A DNA stretch of 64,000 bases, from the NCBI RefSeq assembly GCF_002234675.1, contig NC_019866.2:2896642-2960641 (forward strand). The letters are read 5' to 3'. Made by a program: the position numbers and the translations under genes. The notes beneath the pieces are model-generated. The model was not told the origin of the DNA. It saw only the letters and a program-made list of their open reading frames with translations, and ran no database searches. Position 1 is the first letter of the stretch; each line of letters begins with the position of its first letter. Origin of the DNA: Oryzias latipes (taxonomy: Eukaryota > Chordata > Actinopteri > Beloniformes > Adrianichthyidae). Shown here piece by piece: positions 12,701 through 25,205 of this stretch.

Positions 12701-15700
12701 GTTATTGTGCGTCCCTTCAGCATGGTTATTGTGCGTCCCTTCAGCATGGTTGTTGTGCGTCCCTTCAGCAGGGTTGTTGTGCGTCCCTTCAGCGGGGTTG
12801 TTGTGCGTCCCTTCAGCAGGGTTGTTGTGCGTCCCTTCAGCGGGGTTGTTGTGCGTCCCTTCAGCATGGTTGTTGTGCGTCCCTTCAGCATGGTTGTTGT
12901 GCGTCCCTTCAGCAGGGTTGTTGTGCGTCCCTTCAGCGGGGTTGTTGTGCGTCCCTTCAGCGGGGTTGTTGTGCGTCCCTTCAGCTGGGTTGTTGTGCGT
13001 CCCTTCAGCATGGTTGTTGTGCGTCCCTTCAGCATGGTTATTGTGCGTCCCTTCAGCATGGTTGTTGTGCGTCCCTTCAGCATGGTTGTTGTGCGTCCCT
13101 TCAGCGGGGTTGTTGTGCGTCCCTTCAGCGGGGTTGTTGTGCGTCCCTTCAGCATGGTTGTTGTGCGTCCCTTCAGCATGGTTGTTGTGCGTCCCTTCAG
13201 CATGGTTATTGTGCGTCCCTTCAGCATGGTTGTTGTGCGTCCCTTCAGCATGGTTGTTGTGCGTCCCTTCAGCATGGTTGTTGTGCGTCCCTTCAGCATG
13301 GTTGTTGTGCGTCCCTTCAGCGGGGTTGTTGTGCGTCCCTTCAGCGGGGTTGTTGTGCGTCCCTTCAGCATGGTTATTGTGCGTCCCTTCAGCATGGTTG
13401 TTGTGCGTCCCTTCAGCATGGTTGTTGTGCGTCCCTTCAGCATGGTTGTTGTGCGTCCCTTCAGCATGGTTGTTGTGCGTCCCTTCAGCATGGTTGTTGT
13501 GCGTCCCTTCAGCATGGTTATTGTGCGTCCCTTCAGCATGGTTGTTGTGCGTCCCTTCAGCATGGTTGTTGTGCGTCCCTTCAGCATGGTTGTTGTGCGT
13601 CCCTTCAGCGGGGTTGTTGTGCGTCCCTTCAGCGGGGTTGTTGTGCGTCCCTTCAGCATGGTTATTGTGCGTCCCTTCAGCATGGTTGTTGTGCGTCCCT
13701 TCAGCATGGTTGTTGTGCGTCCCTTCAGCATGGTTGTTGTGCGTCCCTTCAGCATGGTTGTTGTGCGTCCCTTCAGCATGGTTATTGTGCGTCCCTTCAG
13801 CATGGTTGTTGTGCGTCCCTTCAGCATGGTTGTTGTGCGTCCCTTCAGCATGGTTATTGTGCGTCCCTTCAGCATGGTTGTTGTGCGTCCCTTCAGCATG
13901 GTTGTTGTGCGTCCCTTCAGCATGGTTGTTGTGCGTCCCTTCAGCATGGTTATTGTGCGTCCCTTCAGCATGGTTGTTGTGCGTCCCTTCAGCATGGTTG
14001 TTGTGCGTCCCTTCAGCATGGTTATTGTGCGTCCCTTCAGCATGGTTGTTGTGCGTCCCTTCAGCGGGGTTGTTGTGCGTCCCTTCAGCATGGTTGTTGT
14101 GCGTCCCTTCAGCGGGGTTGTTGTGCGTCCCTTCAGCGGGGTTGTTGTGCGTCCCTTCAGCATGGTTATTGTGCGTCCCTTCAGCATGGTTGTTGTGCGT
14201 CCCTTCAGCATGGTTGTTGTGCGTCCCTTCAGCATGGTTGTTGTGCGTCCCTTCAGCATGGTTGTTGTGCGTCCCTTCAGCATGGTTGTTGTGCGTCCCT
14301 TCAGCATGGTTGTTGTGCGTCCCTTCAGCATGGTTGTTGTGCGTCCCTTCAGCATGGTTGTTGTGCGTCCCTTCAGCGGGGTTGTTGTGCGTCCCTTCAG
14401 CGGGGTTGTTGTGCGTCCCTTCAGCATGGTTATTGTGCGTCCCTTCAGCATGGTTGTTGTGCGTCCCTTCAGCATGGTTGTTGTGCGTCCCTTCAGCATG
14501 GTTATTGTGCGTCCCTTCAGCATGGTTGTTGTGCGTCCCTTCAGCATGGTTGTTGTGCGTCCCTTCAGCATGGTTGTTGTGCGTCCCTTCAGCATGGTTG
14601 TTGTGCGTCCCTTCAGCATGGTTGTTGTGCGTCCCTTCAGCATGGTTATTGTGCGTCCCTCCAGCATGGTTGTTGTGCGTCCCTTCAGCATGGTTGTTGT
14701 GCGTCCCTTCAGCATGGTTATTGTGCGTCCCTTCAGCATGGTTGTTGTGCGTCCCTCCAGCATGGTTGTTGTGCGTCCCTTCAGCGTTTTTAGGACCACC
14801 ATGCCTGACTCAACAGACCGTATTCTTCTGTGTTCTGCTCAGTGTTTAAAACAACAGAACAGCCTGTTCCTGCTTCCTTCCTCAGCTTCCTCCTTCAGTC
14901 AGCGTGCAGGGTGGAGGTGGCCGACCCCCCCCCACATGCTTCTGATGAACACAGGGAGTGTTCGGGTCGGGTCGCTCCCACAGAGTCACGCAGGCGACTT
15001 TGAAAGTTCTGGAGTGGACGGAGGAGCAGAAGCTGCTGGTTTTCTGTTCCTCCGAATGAAACTCTGAGAAAGGCGGAGACGTGAAACATCTGACGGCCTC
15101 CCAGTTAACGAGCGGCTGCGAGCGCCACATAAATCCTGGCGGGGAGCGTCCCGCCGGGCCGTAAAACAGCAGGCGTCTCTGCGCTAAAGCAAACTCAGAT
15201 GCATCTTCAGCTTCTCATAACTTTAGATGAAAGCCGAGCAGCCGAACCGCGCCGCCGGGTTCCAAACCAGAAACAAATGCTTTCATCAGATCGAGCTCCT
15301 TCCAAATGACTGTGACCTTGAGATAGGACAGCGGCCGTCTTGATTCTGCAGCCAGTGGAAAAGACTGGCTATCTGCAGGCTTTCCTGCGTTTCCATGCTG
15401 ATATTGTGCTTTCTGTCTGGAAAGGTCTCAATGAAAACAGAGAATCGTGTTTACACAGGCCGCCTTCCTGCCTCACATGTGAGAAACGCCCGCTTTCGGC
15501 GCTCCGCTAGGACGTCACGTTGAAGCCAGGCTGTGTGAGAACTGACCTTTGTTAGATAATACACCGACTGCTGGAAGGTAAACATGATGACCTCCTCCAG
15601 GACCGTCATGGCCTCCTCGCAGGCCGCCCGTGTGGAGGACATCTCAGAGTCCAGCAGGTCTGACGGAAAACAGACAAACGCAGGTTTGTTGTGGGACTGC

Positions 15701-18700
15701 AGGTGAGCAGCGCGGCACGGCGAGACAGGACGCCCACCTTCAGCCGGCTGCTCCGCCCTCCACTGCAGCAGCTGCGGCACGCCGTGCTGGATGAAGTGCA
15801 GCAGCTCGATGGAGTTGGCCATCCAGAGCGCCAGCGGCTGCAGACCGGGGATCAGCTGCTCCACGCCGAGCGGCGCGTCCTCCGAGCTGAGGGTATAACG
15901 TGTGATGACGTCAGCACTTTGTTGGGTTTAAGATCACGATGATTGTCATGTCGTGGGACTCACGCCGTCTCTGTCTGCTCTGCTGCCAGTTCCTTCGTCT
16001 TCTCCTGAAAAGGAAAACACATCCATGAGTCTCTGAACGCGGCGCCTCTCTGAACAAAGACGGCGTTGACTCGTACCCACGCCACCAGCTGGATCTGAGT
16101 GGCGATGCGCAGCAGCAGCTGCCTGAAGTGCGTCAGCTGAAAGGTGGAGGCTGAGTGCTGGAGGCAGAGGCCGAGCAGGAAAGCAGGCGTCAGCTTGGGT
16201 TCCGTCCCGCTGGGGTCCACCATGTCCACGATCTCCTGCAGGACTCTCTCCTCGTGCTCCAGCTGGTAGCTCAGCGCGGCCTCTCTGCCCTCCAGGTCTC
16301 TCCAGCGAAGGGGCGATGGCTTCCTCTGGGGCGTCTTTGCGTCGACAGAAGATCCGCACGATAAGCACAAAGTCTTTAAGTCGGAGTCGGGGAAGAGTCG
16401 GGCCATCCAGGGAGGAGCGTGGAGCGGGGCCGAGGTGCTGGTGGGGTCCTTAAAAATGAATAAGTAGTGTTTGCCCAGACCCACCAAGTCCCCTGGATTC
16501 AGCTCCACCTCCTCCTTCAGGAGGGAGCCGTTCCGGGTGACGGGAGCGCCGTGCAGAGGCTTCAGCATGGTCAGGGTCCTCCTCTGGGCGTCCAGGCGCC
16601 GGACGCAGCAGTGCTGCGGCAGCACGTCGGGGGCGAACAGCAGGATGTCCACCTTCAGCTGCTCCTCGTCTTCGCCGTTGCAGTGCTCCCTGCAGCAGCC
16701 AAAGATGGTGGAGGTCCCGCTCATCAGGTAGATGATGAAGTCCTGCAGGGAGGTGTTGAGAGCGGTCAGGAACAGCTGAAAGCATCACCTTTACTGCAGG
16801 CGTGGGCGTGTTGGTCTGACGCAGCAACACGCCACGTTCCTCTAATCCTTAAACAAACAGCCGTTGGTGTTCGGGACGCGGCTGGTTTCATCACACTCTG
16901 GAATGCAGCCAGGGTGTAAATAGTTCTGGATCTCTGGGTAAAAATAAGGTTTGTGCTCCAGGCGAGAATGGAAGGGCTTACAGGTGAGGCGCCGCGGCAT
17001 CCGTGAGCTGCGGCTCGCCGCGCTAAGAGCATTAGCCTGGCAGCTCGCCGCTCAGAAAAGTCCAGCAGAGGAGCAGAGCTGGGTTCTGAACGACAGCTGC
17101 AGCTCTGCGCCTGCGTCCGTCTATCTGTGCTCCGGTCTGCGTCTGCGCAGCCCGCCGACATTCTGCGCAGTCAGAACCCTCCCACCACGAGAAAGCTTCT
17201 CTTTCTGGGACTGATGGGCTACAGCCCGCCTCTTTTAACAACAAATCCTTTCGTCCTCGCCAGGTTTCCCCGTCAGTAAAAGTGACGTGGAACGACACAG
17301 ACGGCTTAGCCTGAGCCGGAAAGGATCGGTCGGTCCAAACGCACCTCCGTGTTTCAGCTCACGGCTCCATTCTGAGAAAATCAGGGATGTTCTCGCTGTC
17401 TGACAGCTCAGGTAAAGCTGGAGGAGTGTGCTGTAACGCTTCACCCTCACAGGAGAACAAACATCGTCATCCACCTGTGAGAACTCCAAATATACGAGGA
17501 GGGGGCTCACCTGTCTGTGACTGTAGCCCTGCAGCAGCAGGAAGTAAGGGAATTCAAAGGGGGGGTGGATGGAGTACTGGGTGGTGTTGTCGTCGCTGCT
17601 CTCTGTCTCCTCCTTCTCCACGCCGAGCCGCAGCACCTCCTTGTCGGCCTCGGCCTCCGGATCCTCTCTGAGCGCGCTCTGCTGGGCCCGGCCGGCCTCC
17701 CTGGTCATGGCCGACAGGTCCATCTCGCTCAGGCTCCTCCAGAAGCCGAGCCCGTCCACGTCGTCCCCGCTGCCGTCCACGAACAGGGAGGTGACCCTGC
17801 TGCGGTTCTTCTGCAGCCTTCGGGCCTGAGCATTGACACCTGGACCACAGACAAACTCTGGTTCTGATTCTGGACATGTGTTTGTTCCAAAATGCAAAAA
17901 AATGTAAGCTAAACTAAAAAAAAAAAAACAGAAACCAAACGATTTAAGTCAGAAGCAGCAGAACCAGAGGAAATGCGCAGGAAAAGGGGGCGTGTCCCTG
18001 GCTCTGCATGACCCACCCCACCCCCCCCTGTGAGTGCAGGACAATCAGGGCTGTGGGGGGGGGGTTGAGGTTTACCTGCTGTCACTGCGTCCCGCTCCTG
18101 CAGACTCTGCTCCTCCACGTTTGCCCTCAGCTGGATCTCGAACCTCCGGGAGAAACCTTCTTTGGGTTTCCATAGCGACTGCAGGAGGAGGGGCTTCTCT
18201 GAGTCGCCCACCACCCTGAAGCACTCTCTCTTCCACTGGCCGTCGGCCCCCGTCTGACCAATCACGTCGCACAGCACGTAGTGGTGGGGGTCTTCTTTTT
18301 CCAGACAGTACCTGAAGATCCACAGGGCCCATCAGAACCTGCTGTTTGGACCAGACCAGGCGGGTTCGGTCCTTCCAGGACCCTCACCTGTCCAGAGCCT
18401 CCTTCACCAGCTGCTTGGCGTTGGACTGCGTGGTGGCGAGCACGCTCTTGTAGTGCGTCCCCTGACAGATGTCGCTGCCGAAGATCTTCAGGATCCCCGG
18501 CGTGGACCTCTGGCTCGACAGTTCTGCCGGGTCGTCTTGGGTCAGACTCCCGCTGCCCCTCGCCTCCCCGCGGGCCCGGCTCAGGTCGGGACTGTGGCCG
18601 AAAACTGTGGAGAACCTGTTGTTGTGGCGCCGGATTTTGCTTTTGGCCGGCTGCCGGACACCTGTGCTCTCGGTGGAGCGGACCGTGTTGTCGGACTTGT

Positions 18701-21097
18701 TGGACCTGAGAGGAAGACAGACGCAGGTCGCTGTCGAGTGTTTTCCAAAAACTACAAATTACAACTGAAACTGACGACAAAAAATAAACCTAATATTGAC
18801 TGAGGATCTGAACAGAAAACAAAAAAAAAAAACTCCCAGCGGCTGATGTGACGTGTCAGCCTTCAAAATAAAAGCAGGGGAAACAGAACTGAAACAATAA
18901 ATAAAACCGCAACAAAACTCCAGAGACTCAAAAAAATACAGGAAGATCGTTTCCATATTGGTTTGAAACAATAAAGAAAGTCTGGGACTGCGTTACTGTT
19001 GGCTGCAGTAAGAAATGATGCATAGATAAATGCTAGTAGCCCAGAAGAAATGTCTGGACCCAAAACGAAACACATCGAGTTTGTGGCAGGAACTCGAAGT
19101 TTTGATGAGCTGAAGAGAAAAACCGTCAAAACCCAAAACGCCTCCACACTAAAAACAAAGACGGGGGAAACAGAAAACCTGACAGGGAGCAAATCAAAAC
19201 AAACAGAAACAGCTGAGTAAGTGAGAACCTTGTGACGCAGCAAACAGCGCAGGACCAACGGAAGGTCAACCGTGACAAAACTCACAAGAAAAAGTGTTTC
19301 CGGCACCAGGAGCAAAGACGAAGTCTCAAAGTCCCACTCAGATCACCTTCTGGCAGTTTTCGTCTCAAAGAAATACTTAGAAATGTTCTTAATATATGTC
19401 CTCCATTGTGAGAAAAATACCAGGAGAACATGTCATAAACACCCCAAACTCCATCTTCATCAAAGTGGGTCTTTAAAACTGAACTATCAACAAAAAGGAT
19501 CATTTTAGCTCATCAGGTTTTGATGTTTTTACTCTCTAAGCCCACATCACCATCCTTCCACTGCCGTGCCTGTCTGTCAGTTGCTGCCATGCATTTATGT
19601 GGTTCATGCTGATGTTTGTTTGTTTTGTGACAAAAGGTTGGTTTTTAAATCCCTACTGCAGATTTTTCCATGTTCCTGACGTTGATGTGAATTTTCTGCA
19701 ACAACAAAGTGAAGACTTTTGCTTCCTGAAGGTGGAATTTTGTTTTCTTCACACCCCATTGTGCTGCAAAATAAGCTTTACAGGAATATTTCCTGATGCC
19801 TGGGATCTCTCTGCAACAAATCTTTCTGTGTCTTTAACTTTTGTTAAAGTAAGAAGCCTGCCTAATGAATTGCGTATCAACGCATTCCTTTCCCTTTCAG
19901 TTTGCTGCTAACATAACAGACTTAGCAGATTGGCTGACAGTTGTTGTCACGATAAGGACGACATGTTCGTTACCTTCACAGCCTAAACCACGCGGTTGTA
20001 ACGTGTCGGGTCTTGTTGTGGATCTGGGCTTGAAACCTGCTTCATTTTAGGACGTTATTATGGATTTGTACTCACGCTTAGGAATAAAAACCCAATCTGA
20101 TACGATCACAGATGCAGATGTCTTTGTGAGTAAAAAAAACAAACAAATAGATTTTACAAAACTGTTTTCAGACTAAATGTGACTCTCAGAAGAGAAAAAC
20201 TGAACTTTGTGGTAAATATATCAAAGATCTCAAACGCATAAAAAGATTAAATATCAGCTAATGTACTGTTAAAACAATAATAATGGCATCAAAAATGACC
20301 ATAGCTAATGTTAAATATAGTATTGGATTAAGATTTAAACGTTTATTACAGTCTAAACACATAATAACAACATTTATTAGGATGCTACGACTGATTCAAA
20401 TGTAAACAACAAAAACAAAAGCATTTAATAGTTTTTTTTATGAGAATTTCCTTCCCAGTTTTTGAAATCAAAAATACACTGTCGTTCTCTAGATCTGTTT
20501 CTGCAGAGGAATTCATTCGAAATTCCCCTCTGAGTTGTGGGCGGGGCCGTTGGTGCCAAGCAAGCCCGCCCCTACTCCCCGTTATCCATCTGTTCTTTGT
20601 CCTGCCAGCTTACAGCTCCTCGCACCCACAACCTAACATTACCTGTGCAATAAAAATGGTGAGCAGCGTTGGAGCTTTTTTTTTTTTTTTTTAGCCGGAT
20701 GGCATCTCAAATCAAACGCATCAGTCAGAATGGAGCGGAGCAGGGAGCTTGAGGCCCACCCCGCGTATTTTTGACGTCACAAAAAAAGCTCTTTCAAACA
20801 GCACTGATTCACAACGGTTTGAATAAGGAAATAGTGAGGAATGAAATTTTCAAGTCTAATTTACTTCTACTTCATATATTTCAGAATTATCAGAAAAATG
20901 CCACCAAAGACGTGAAAAACACCAAAAACACGATTTTCATCGAAGCGGGTTTTCAAGGAAAAGTTGCGCAGGCGCACTTACTGCACCGATCCATTGCTGG
21001 GCTTCCTCCCCAGCTTGGCCAGCCGCCTCTTCGGGGAGCGGAGCAGCAAACCCACCGGGAAGTTGAGCGTTTGTTTGTTTCTCTCCTCCGGGATCAT
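6773..21097 (-). CDS. radil: Radil: Rap GTPase interactor with RA, FHA-like, DIL and PDZ regions
   Basis: Spliced minus-strand gene. Coding exons in order: 21097-20982, 18705-18388, 18311-18076, 17839-17511, 16742-16077, 16004-15964, 15886-15738, 15659-15547, 11070-10851, 10582-10410, 9149-9005, 8610-8429, 8353-8068, 7244-7159, 7088-6949, 6875-6773. All junctions are GT-AG and phases match; total 3,303 bp, 1,100 aa (human RADIL is about 1,075). A Ras-association region lies at about residues 95-195 (ILKIFGSDICQGTHYKSVLA, then YVLCDVIGQ), an FHA-like region at about 310-445 (LNPGDLVGLGKHYLFIFKDP), a DIL region at about 560-850 and a PDZ at about 998-1085 with GLGL loop and TGDHILAVNG. The C-terminal PDZ separates it from Rasip1. 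Family role: Rap1 effector in cell adhesion and neural-crest migration. The start MIPEERNKQ is chosen because a TGA lies in frame five codons upstream; this N-terminus differs from the human protein. Intron 8 (4,476 bp) holds a large minisatellite. Confidence 0.93.
12337..14784. repeat. Minisatellite: 102 x 24 bp, no indels, inside radil intron 8
   Basis: The unit is cRKggttRttgtgcgtcccttcag. Exactly 102 units fit between 12337 and 14784 (2,448 bp) with no insertion or deletion. Variation is concentrated at unit positions 2-3 (gg, at, ag or tg) and 8 (g or a), plus a few scattered changes. Units with 'gg' dominate the left end and 'at' units the right. A gg-gg-at(+a) triplet recurs at units 42-44, 54-56, 75-77 and 86-88, indicating duplication of multi-unit blocks. 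Because 24 is a multiple of three and the unit lacks stops in those frames, all three plus frames and one minus frame are open right through; these long ORFs are by-products. It makes up about 55% of the intron. Confidence 0.97.
19330..19480 (-). repeat. R1 partial copy in radil intron 1
   Basis: atatgtcctccattgtgaga then aaaaataccaggagaacatgt and tcatcaaagtgggtcttt mirror the R1 start (aaagacccactttga... at 49795). Confidence 0.55.
20640..20960 (-). repeat. R1 dispersed repeat, minus copy in radil intron 1
   Basis: Carries gagcggagcagggagcttga (20733), actgattcacaacggtttga, and ttatcagaaaaatgccacca to aaaaacaccaaaaac. These are the reverse complements of the R1 landmarks. It ends within 30 bp of the radil exon-1 donor. 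A poly-T run lies at 20677-20693. Confidence 0.6.
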
Positions 21098-21540
21098 GTC
21101 TGCCGTCGTCACACCGCGGAAGCGCCGACACGGCCGGGCTCGCCTCCAGCGGGCATTCCCGCCGCTCTCTAGCGAACGTCCGACAAGCTGCTGCCCTTAA
21201 AGCGCTTCCTCCCGCGTGCGGCGCTCAGCTTCATCGGGGGGCGAACGGGGCGCGTGAAGCCGGTGCCAACGGTCCCGGACCGTTACTTCTGACTGAAAGG
21301 TCTCATAAAAACTCAAGTCTCGCGGCAGAAAACAACGAAGATTGGAGGAAAAAAATCCCGTAAAGCTCTAGTCCTGACGGACAGCTAAGGTCTCTGACGG
21401 AATTAGTCCGCTTCAGGGCAGAGGAACGGGCTCGCGCGTGCGGCCCATGACGACCCGTTAACGGACTGAATGAATCAACCTGTAGCTGCGGGCGCGAGCG
21501 CTCAGGAGACGTCACGCGCGCGTAGAGGCGTGGCCAACCA
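21098..21540 (-). promoter_or_regulatory. radil: CpG-rich probable radil promoter and 5' UTR
   Basis: This stretch just upstream of the radil start codon is GC-rich with many CpGs, including CGCGCG runs near 21433 and 21513, unlike the AT-rich sequence on either side. A CRE-like GACGTCAC lies at 21508-21515. No TATA box is obvious. Promoter function is inferred from position and composition only. Confidence 0.5.
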
Positions 21541-21687
21541 GCTCAGTTTTTTCTGTTTTTTTAATCACAGCTTCCTAAATGATTGCGTGAATGCTAACAA
21601 AACAGTTAATAAAGCTTCCTCTGCTTCTTTTGTTCCCTTTGTTTGGTACGAAATACCTTCAGATAAATTTTCTCTGTCTTCTGCAAA

Positions 21688-21688
21688 T

Positions 21689-21721
<33 letters not shown>
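21688..21721. repeat. Poly-T tract
   Basis: An uninterrupted run of more than 30 T in the AT-rich interval upstream of radil. It may be the A-tail of an inverted retroposon, but no retroposon body is recognisable. Confidence 0.8.
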
Positions 21722-22269
21722 CAAATTCATCATACAGAAGAAAAGCTATCTTTTGAGTACTTATAAACTGTTTTCTTTTACGATTTAGATTAGGTTTTTG
21801 TTGTTTCTTGGCCTCTTTTGAGTTTTTTCTTCATAGGAATTCCTAAACAAAAGTGCAGTTCACTTTTACAGAACCTGTTTTTATTTTGAAAAACAAATAG
21901 AAAAACTTTTTTCTCAGAATTATATATATTAAGCCTCTCCTCATACTGATAAAAACTAGTTCCAAGAAAATCTAAATTGTTTATTAAGTTATAATAATAA
22001 CAAACGTATGCTGCTGTTATTCCTAGTTTTTGTATGAAAGAAAGTTTAAACCAATATCAAAACAAGAAGGAAAGAAAAAACAGAAACGTTTAAAAACTTC
22101 TTATAATTTGTATTTGGAGAGCACTGTTTTCATTGTGTTTATGAAGCAACCCCGCCACCTGCTGGTCAATTTTAGACAACAGATATGTTCGCAAGATTAA
22201 CTGGAATAAACTTTAATAATTTTTTCTTCTTCGTTGTTATTCACTTATCATCTTTGAAATGTCAGAAGT

Positions 22270-22400
22270 TCAATAATAATAATAATGGATTGGATTTATC
22301 TGCGCTTTTCAAGACACTCAAAGCGCTTACATTGTGTCCATTATTCATTCACTCCTCATTCATACTTGGTGATGGTAAGCTATGGTTGTAGCCACAGCTA
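22270..22400 (+). repeat. Common fish repeat tail ('gcgcttttcaagacactcaaagcgctt')
   Basis: The stretch ggatttatctgcgcttttca then cattattcattcactcctca and ggtaagctatggttgtagcc is a frequent interspersed motif in fish. It contains a short palindrome around agcgctt. A fragment only. Confidence 0.6.
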
Positions 22401-22919
22401 AACAGCTTTAAAACCTATTCATGAAACGTACAGGTAGATGCCTCCTCAGGGATTTTGCTTCAAATTTGCAGATTTAAAAACGAAATTTGAGACATTTCCC
22501 CCAAATAAATTGTTATTTTTATTTAAGCAGAATGTTTGCAATATCAAAGGGATAGTTAAAATTAATTTAATTTAAAAAAAAAGATTATTTCAATAAAATA
22601 CAGCACCCTAAACAGAAACCTGCTACATTAATAAAAAAAACCTGACATCCAGAATGTTTTTTTTTTTGTCTGTTTGTTTTGAGTGAGTCATCACTTGTTT
22701 AAACCATTGCGGTGCTCTGCAGTAAATGTATAACTGAACAGATTTATTCCTGTGTGCAGGAAGTTACAAGGAGGCAAAACAACCTTTTTAAACCCAGAAG
22801 AGTCCTTCAGAGGAAGCTGAGAGCCAGCCTCCTCTGCTGGTCAACAAACACAGAAACTCTGGGCTGAGAGTCTCTATTATCCCCAGAACGGGACTGACGG
22901 CACTACCCACAGTCGCCCT

Positions 22920-23560
22920 TTGGCCTAACAATGCCAGTTATGCTAATGTAGCTTAATAGTGCTAGCACTGCGAACACCATCATTAACGGACTCAGAATTT
23001 TTTTTTCTTATGATGCTAATCACGCTAACTATGCTAGTAAAGCTAATTTGGCAAAAGATGCTAGCATTGCGATCAGAATCGTCAACTGACTCATAAAAAC
23101 ACATTGTTTATAATGCTAATCATGGTAGGAGCTGGATGTGATAAGTTGATGTAAAATCCACTTCTTTAATGATTCTGTTGGTTTTATCTCCATAGCAACC
23201 ATTTTATGTTTCGGTCGCCTGGGGATAACGAACAGATCGATGTGAGTTTCAGACGAATCGGAAAAAATAAACTTTTGGATTTCCTTAGCAACTGAGGTCT
23301 TTTGCTAACCACGCCCCCATTCCTTATTTGTTTCATATCCAAAGTTATATCAATTTGTTCAGTTCTAGCCATGAATGCATGCATTACATTTTCTCAGTCA
23401 AAAAATGTGCAAGTAATAGGTAAACGCCTCTCTCTGAGCTAGCCACGCCGTTCAAAATCTACAACTTCTAATTGCAACATCTTCTCCACAACTGCTTTCG
23501 AATGATGGCCGAGAAGTTAGGAAAGGATCGATCAAAATCCCTAGGACAGGTTTTCCTTTG
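22920..23560 (+). repeat. R2 dispersed repeat with a gctaat-rich internal duplication
   Basis: tgctagcactgcgaacacca at 22960 and tgctagcattgcgatcagaa at 23059 mark an internal duplication of about 100 bp full of gctaat/gctaac motifs. Downstream, ctccatagcaaccattttat to tttgctaaccacgccc (23190-23310) matches the reverse complement of 55570-55735. A further piece, caaaatctacaacttctaatt, occurs at 23453 and again at 24055. Confidence 0.6.
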
Positions 23561-24726
23561 TATCTGGTCCTAAAGGTGCTTTAAAAAAAAAAATTCAAGA
23601 TGGCTGCCTTTTTCCAAGGTGAAAGGTTGGCAAAATTCCAGGGGTTATGGTAGACTTGAGATAGTAGTATGTTCGTAAAATCACGTCAAAATCGCTCTAA
23701 ATAAAGTTCATTTTCCCATATTGTGGGAACAAAAAGTACAAAATGGCCATCGTGTTGCCATCCCATAATGATTTCAAAACTTCTTTTGGATATCCCCGAC
23801 AAGTGTAAATTGGTGTTGTTAGTGAATTGTAACTTTTCTTTCCCCGAATTTCATTTTTCAGCTGAGTCAGCGAATTTATTTGCAACATTTTTTTATTTAC
23901 CACGTCCAAAGTTTTAACACTGTCATATCGCATGTTACATTTTTGCGTTCAGCTTGAGTCAAAGAATTCCTGGACACCCTTTTCAAGACATTCCGGAAAA
24001 AAAATGTGCGAGCTAAGATCGCAACAGTTGCAAACCCACCACGCCCACGCCGGTCAAAATCTACAACTTCTAATTCCAACATTTTTGGAATACAAGCCTT
24101 TATCAGCTTGTATCGTAAACACATCAGATGATTGAACCATCTCATTTACATATCTTTGCATCTCCCAGCTGTAGTGAGGTGCAAAGCAAAACATTTTTAT
24201 GAGTCTACCATGAGCTGACGCGTGTTTTTATTTCTTCACTGCAAACAGTCCAACATTGTGAGGCATTGTTTTAACGGCTGGCCTGCACACACACCTGCAC
24301 GGCTTCCTCCCAGCCTTGGCTTTGCCTCACCTGTCTTGCGCGCACAGATAAGTGGGTATTTGTCTTGTGGTATTGAGTAACTGAGCGAAGGGCGGATGTG
24401 AGGTATCCACCTGCAGCTGCAGCACAAAGAGAGCGGTTTGGAGATTCAGGTCAGGCACTTTCAGACTTTGCTGCATGCTGGTGTTGCAGAGTGCAGCTCA
24501 GGAGGCGTTTAGCCCGATGCTCTGTGCTGCTGGATCTCTGGAGGCAAATGAAGTTTCCCTTTGCAGGACGTCCTGGCCGAACAAGTGAGAACAAGCCATG
24601 CTGAGGTTTACGAGAGCGCGAACAGATGTGAAGGACACGCACCAACCAAACAACGTGTCGCCAACACTTTGGCATCTCAGGAAAAACACCACAAGATCAA
24701 ACGTGTCATCACAGATGATTCTAGAG

Positions 24727-25205
24727 CAGGGGTCTGCAACCTGTGGCTCCTGAGGCACATGTGGCAATTCCTCTGTGGCTCTCAAATATCTGCAAAGTAA
24801 ACTGTAAGTAAGAAGTTAAGTTAAAAAACAAACAAACAGACAGTTGAAAGATTTCAACGGATTAAATGTTTTTAAAAAATACGGTGAGAGTCACTTCACT
24901 TGTTCTGGTTTATTTTTTGGTTTGTTTGACAAATTTCTGACTGAGATGCACCACAAGCGGTAAAATTAACACTTTAAAAAACACTAATGCTGCTGAGATG
25001 AACCTAAACGATACAGGGTGTATTTTATTTTGAAAGGAAGTCATGTGACCCTCTGAAATTAGTACATTTTCTCTGTATGTTTTATTTATGCCATAAAACA
25101 ACAGTTTGTTTATATTTATAAAAACAGTAACATAAGGTCAGTGTGTCAATTTTCTAAAGGGTGAATCCAGACTTTGTGGCTTCTTTAGGTTGTAGTTGGG
25201 AGCAG
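24727..25205 (+). mobile_element. hAT-like element, 'ggggtctgcaacc' type
   Basis: Begins caggggtctgcaacctgtgg at 24727, a frequent vertebrate hAT terminus, followed by ctcctgaggcacatgtggca. Sequence near 25180 (tttgtggcttctttaggttg) looks like the distal part of the same family. The right TIR is not intact. Confidence 0.5.

Noticed and set aside
12337-14784. CRISPR array
   Set aside because: Units are contiguous with no unique spacers, and the genome is a vertebrate's.
12119-15067. 982-codon plus ORF and 865-codon minus ORF as giant repeat proteins
   Set aside because: They are produced by a 24-bp (3n) minisatellite in a radil intron; several frames are open at once and no domain or splice context supports coding.
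24390-24720. Possible exon or lncRNA upstream of grap2
   Set aside because: Moderate GC content and a few ATGs, but no conserved protein motif or convincing splice pair.
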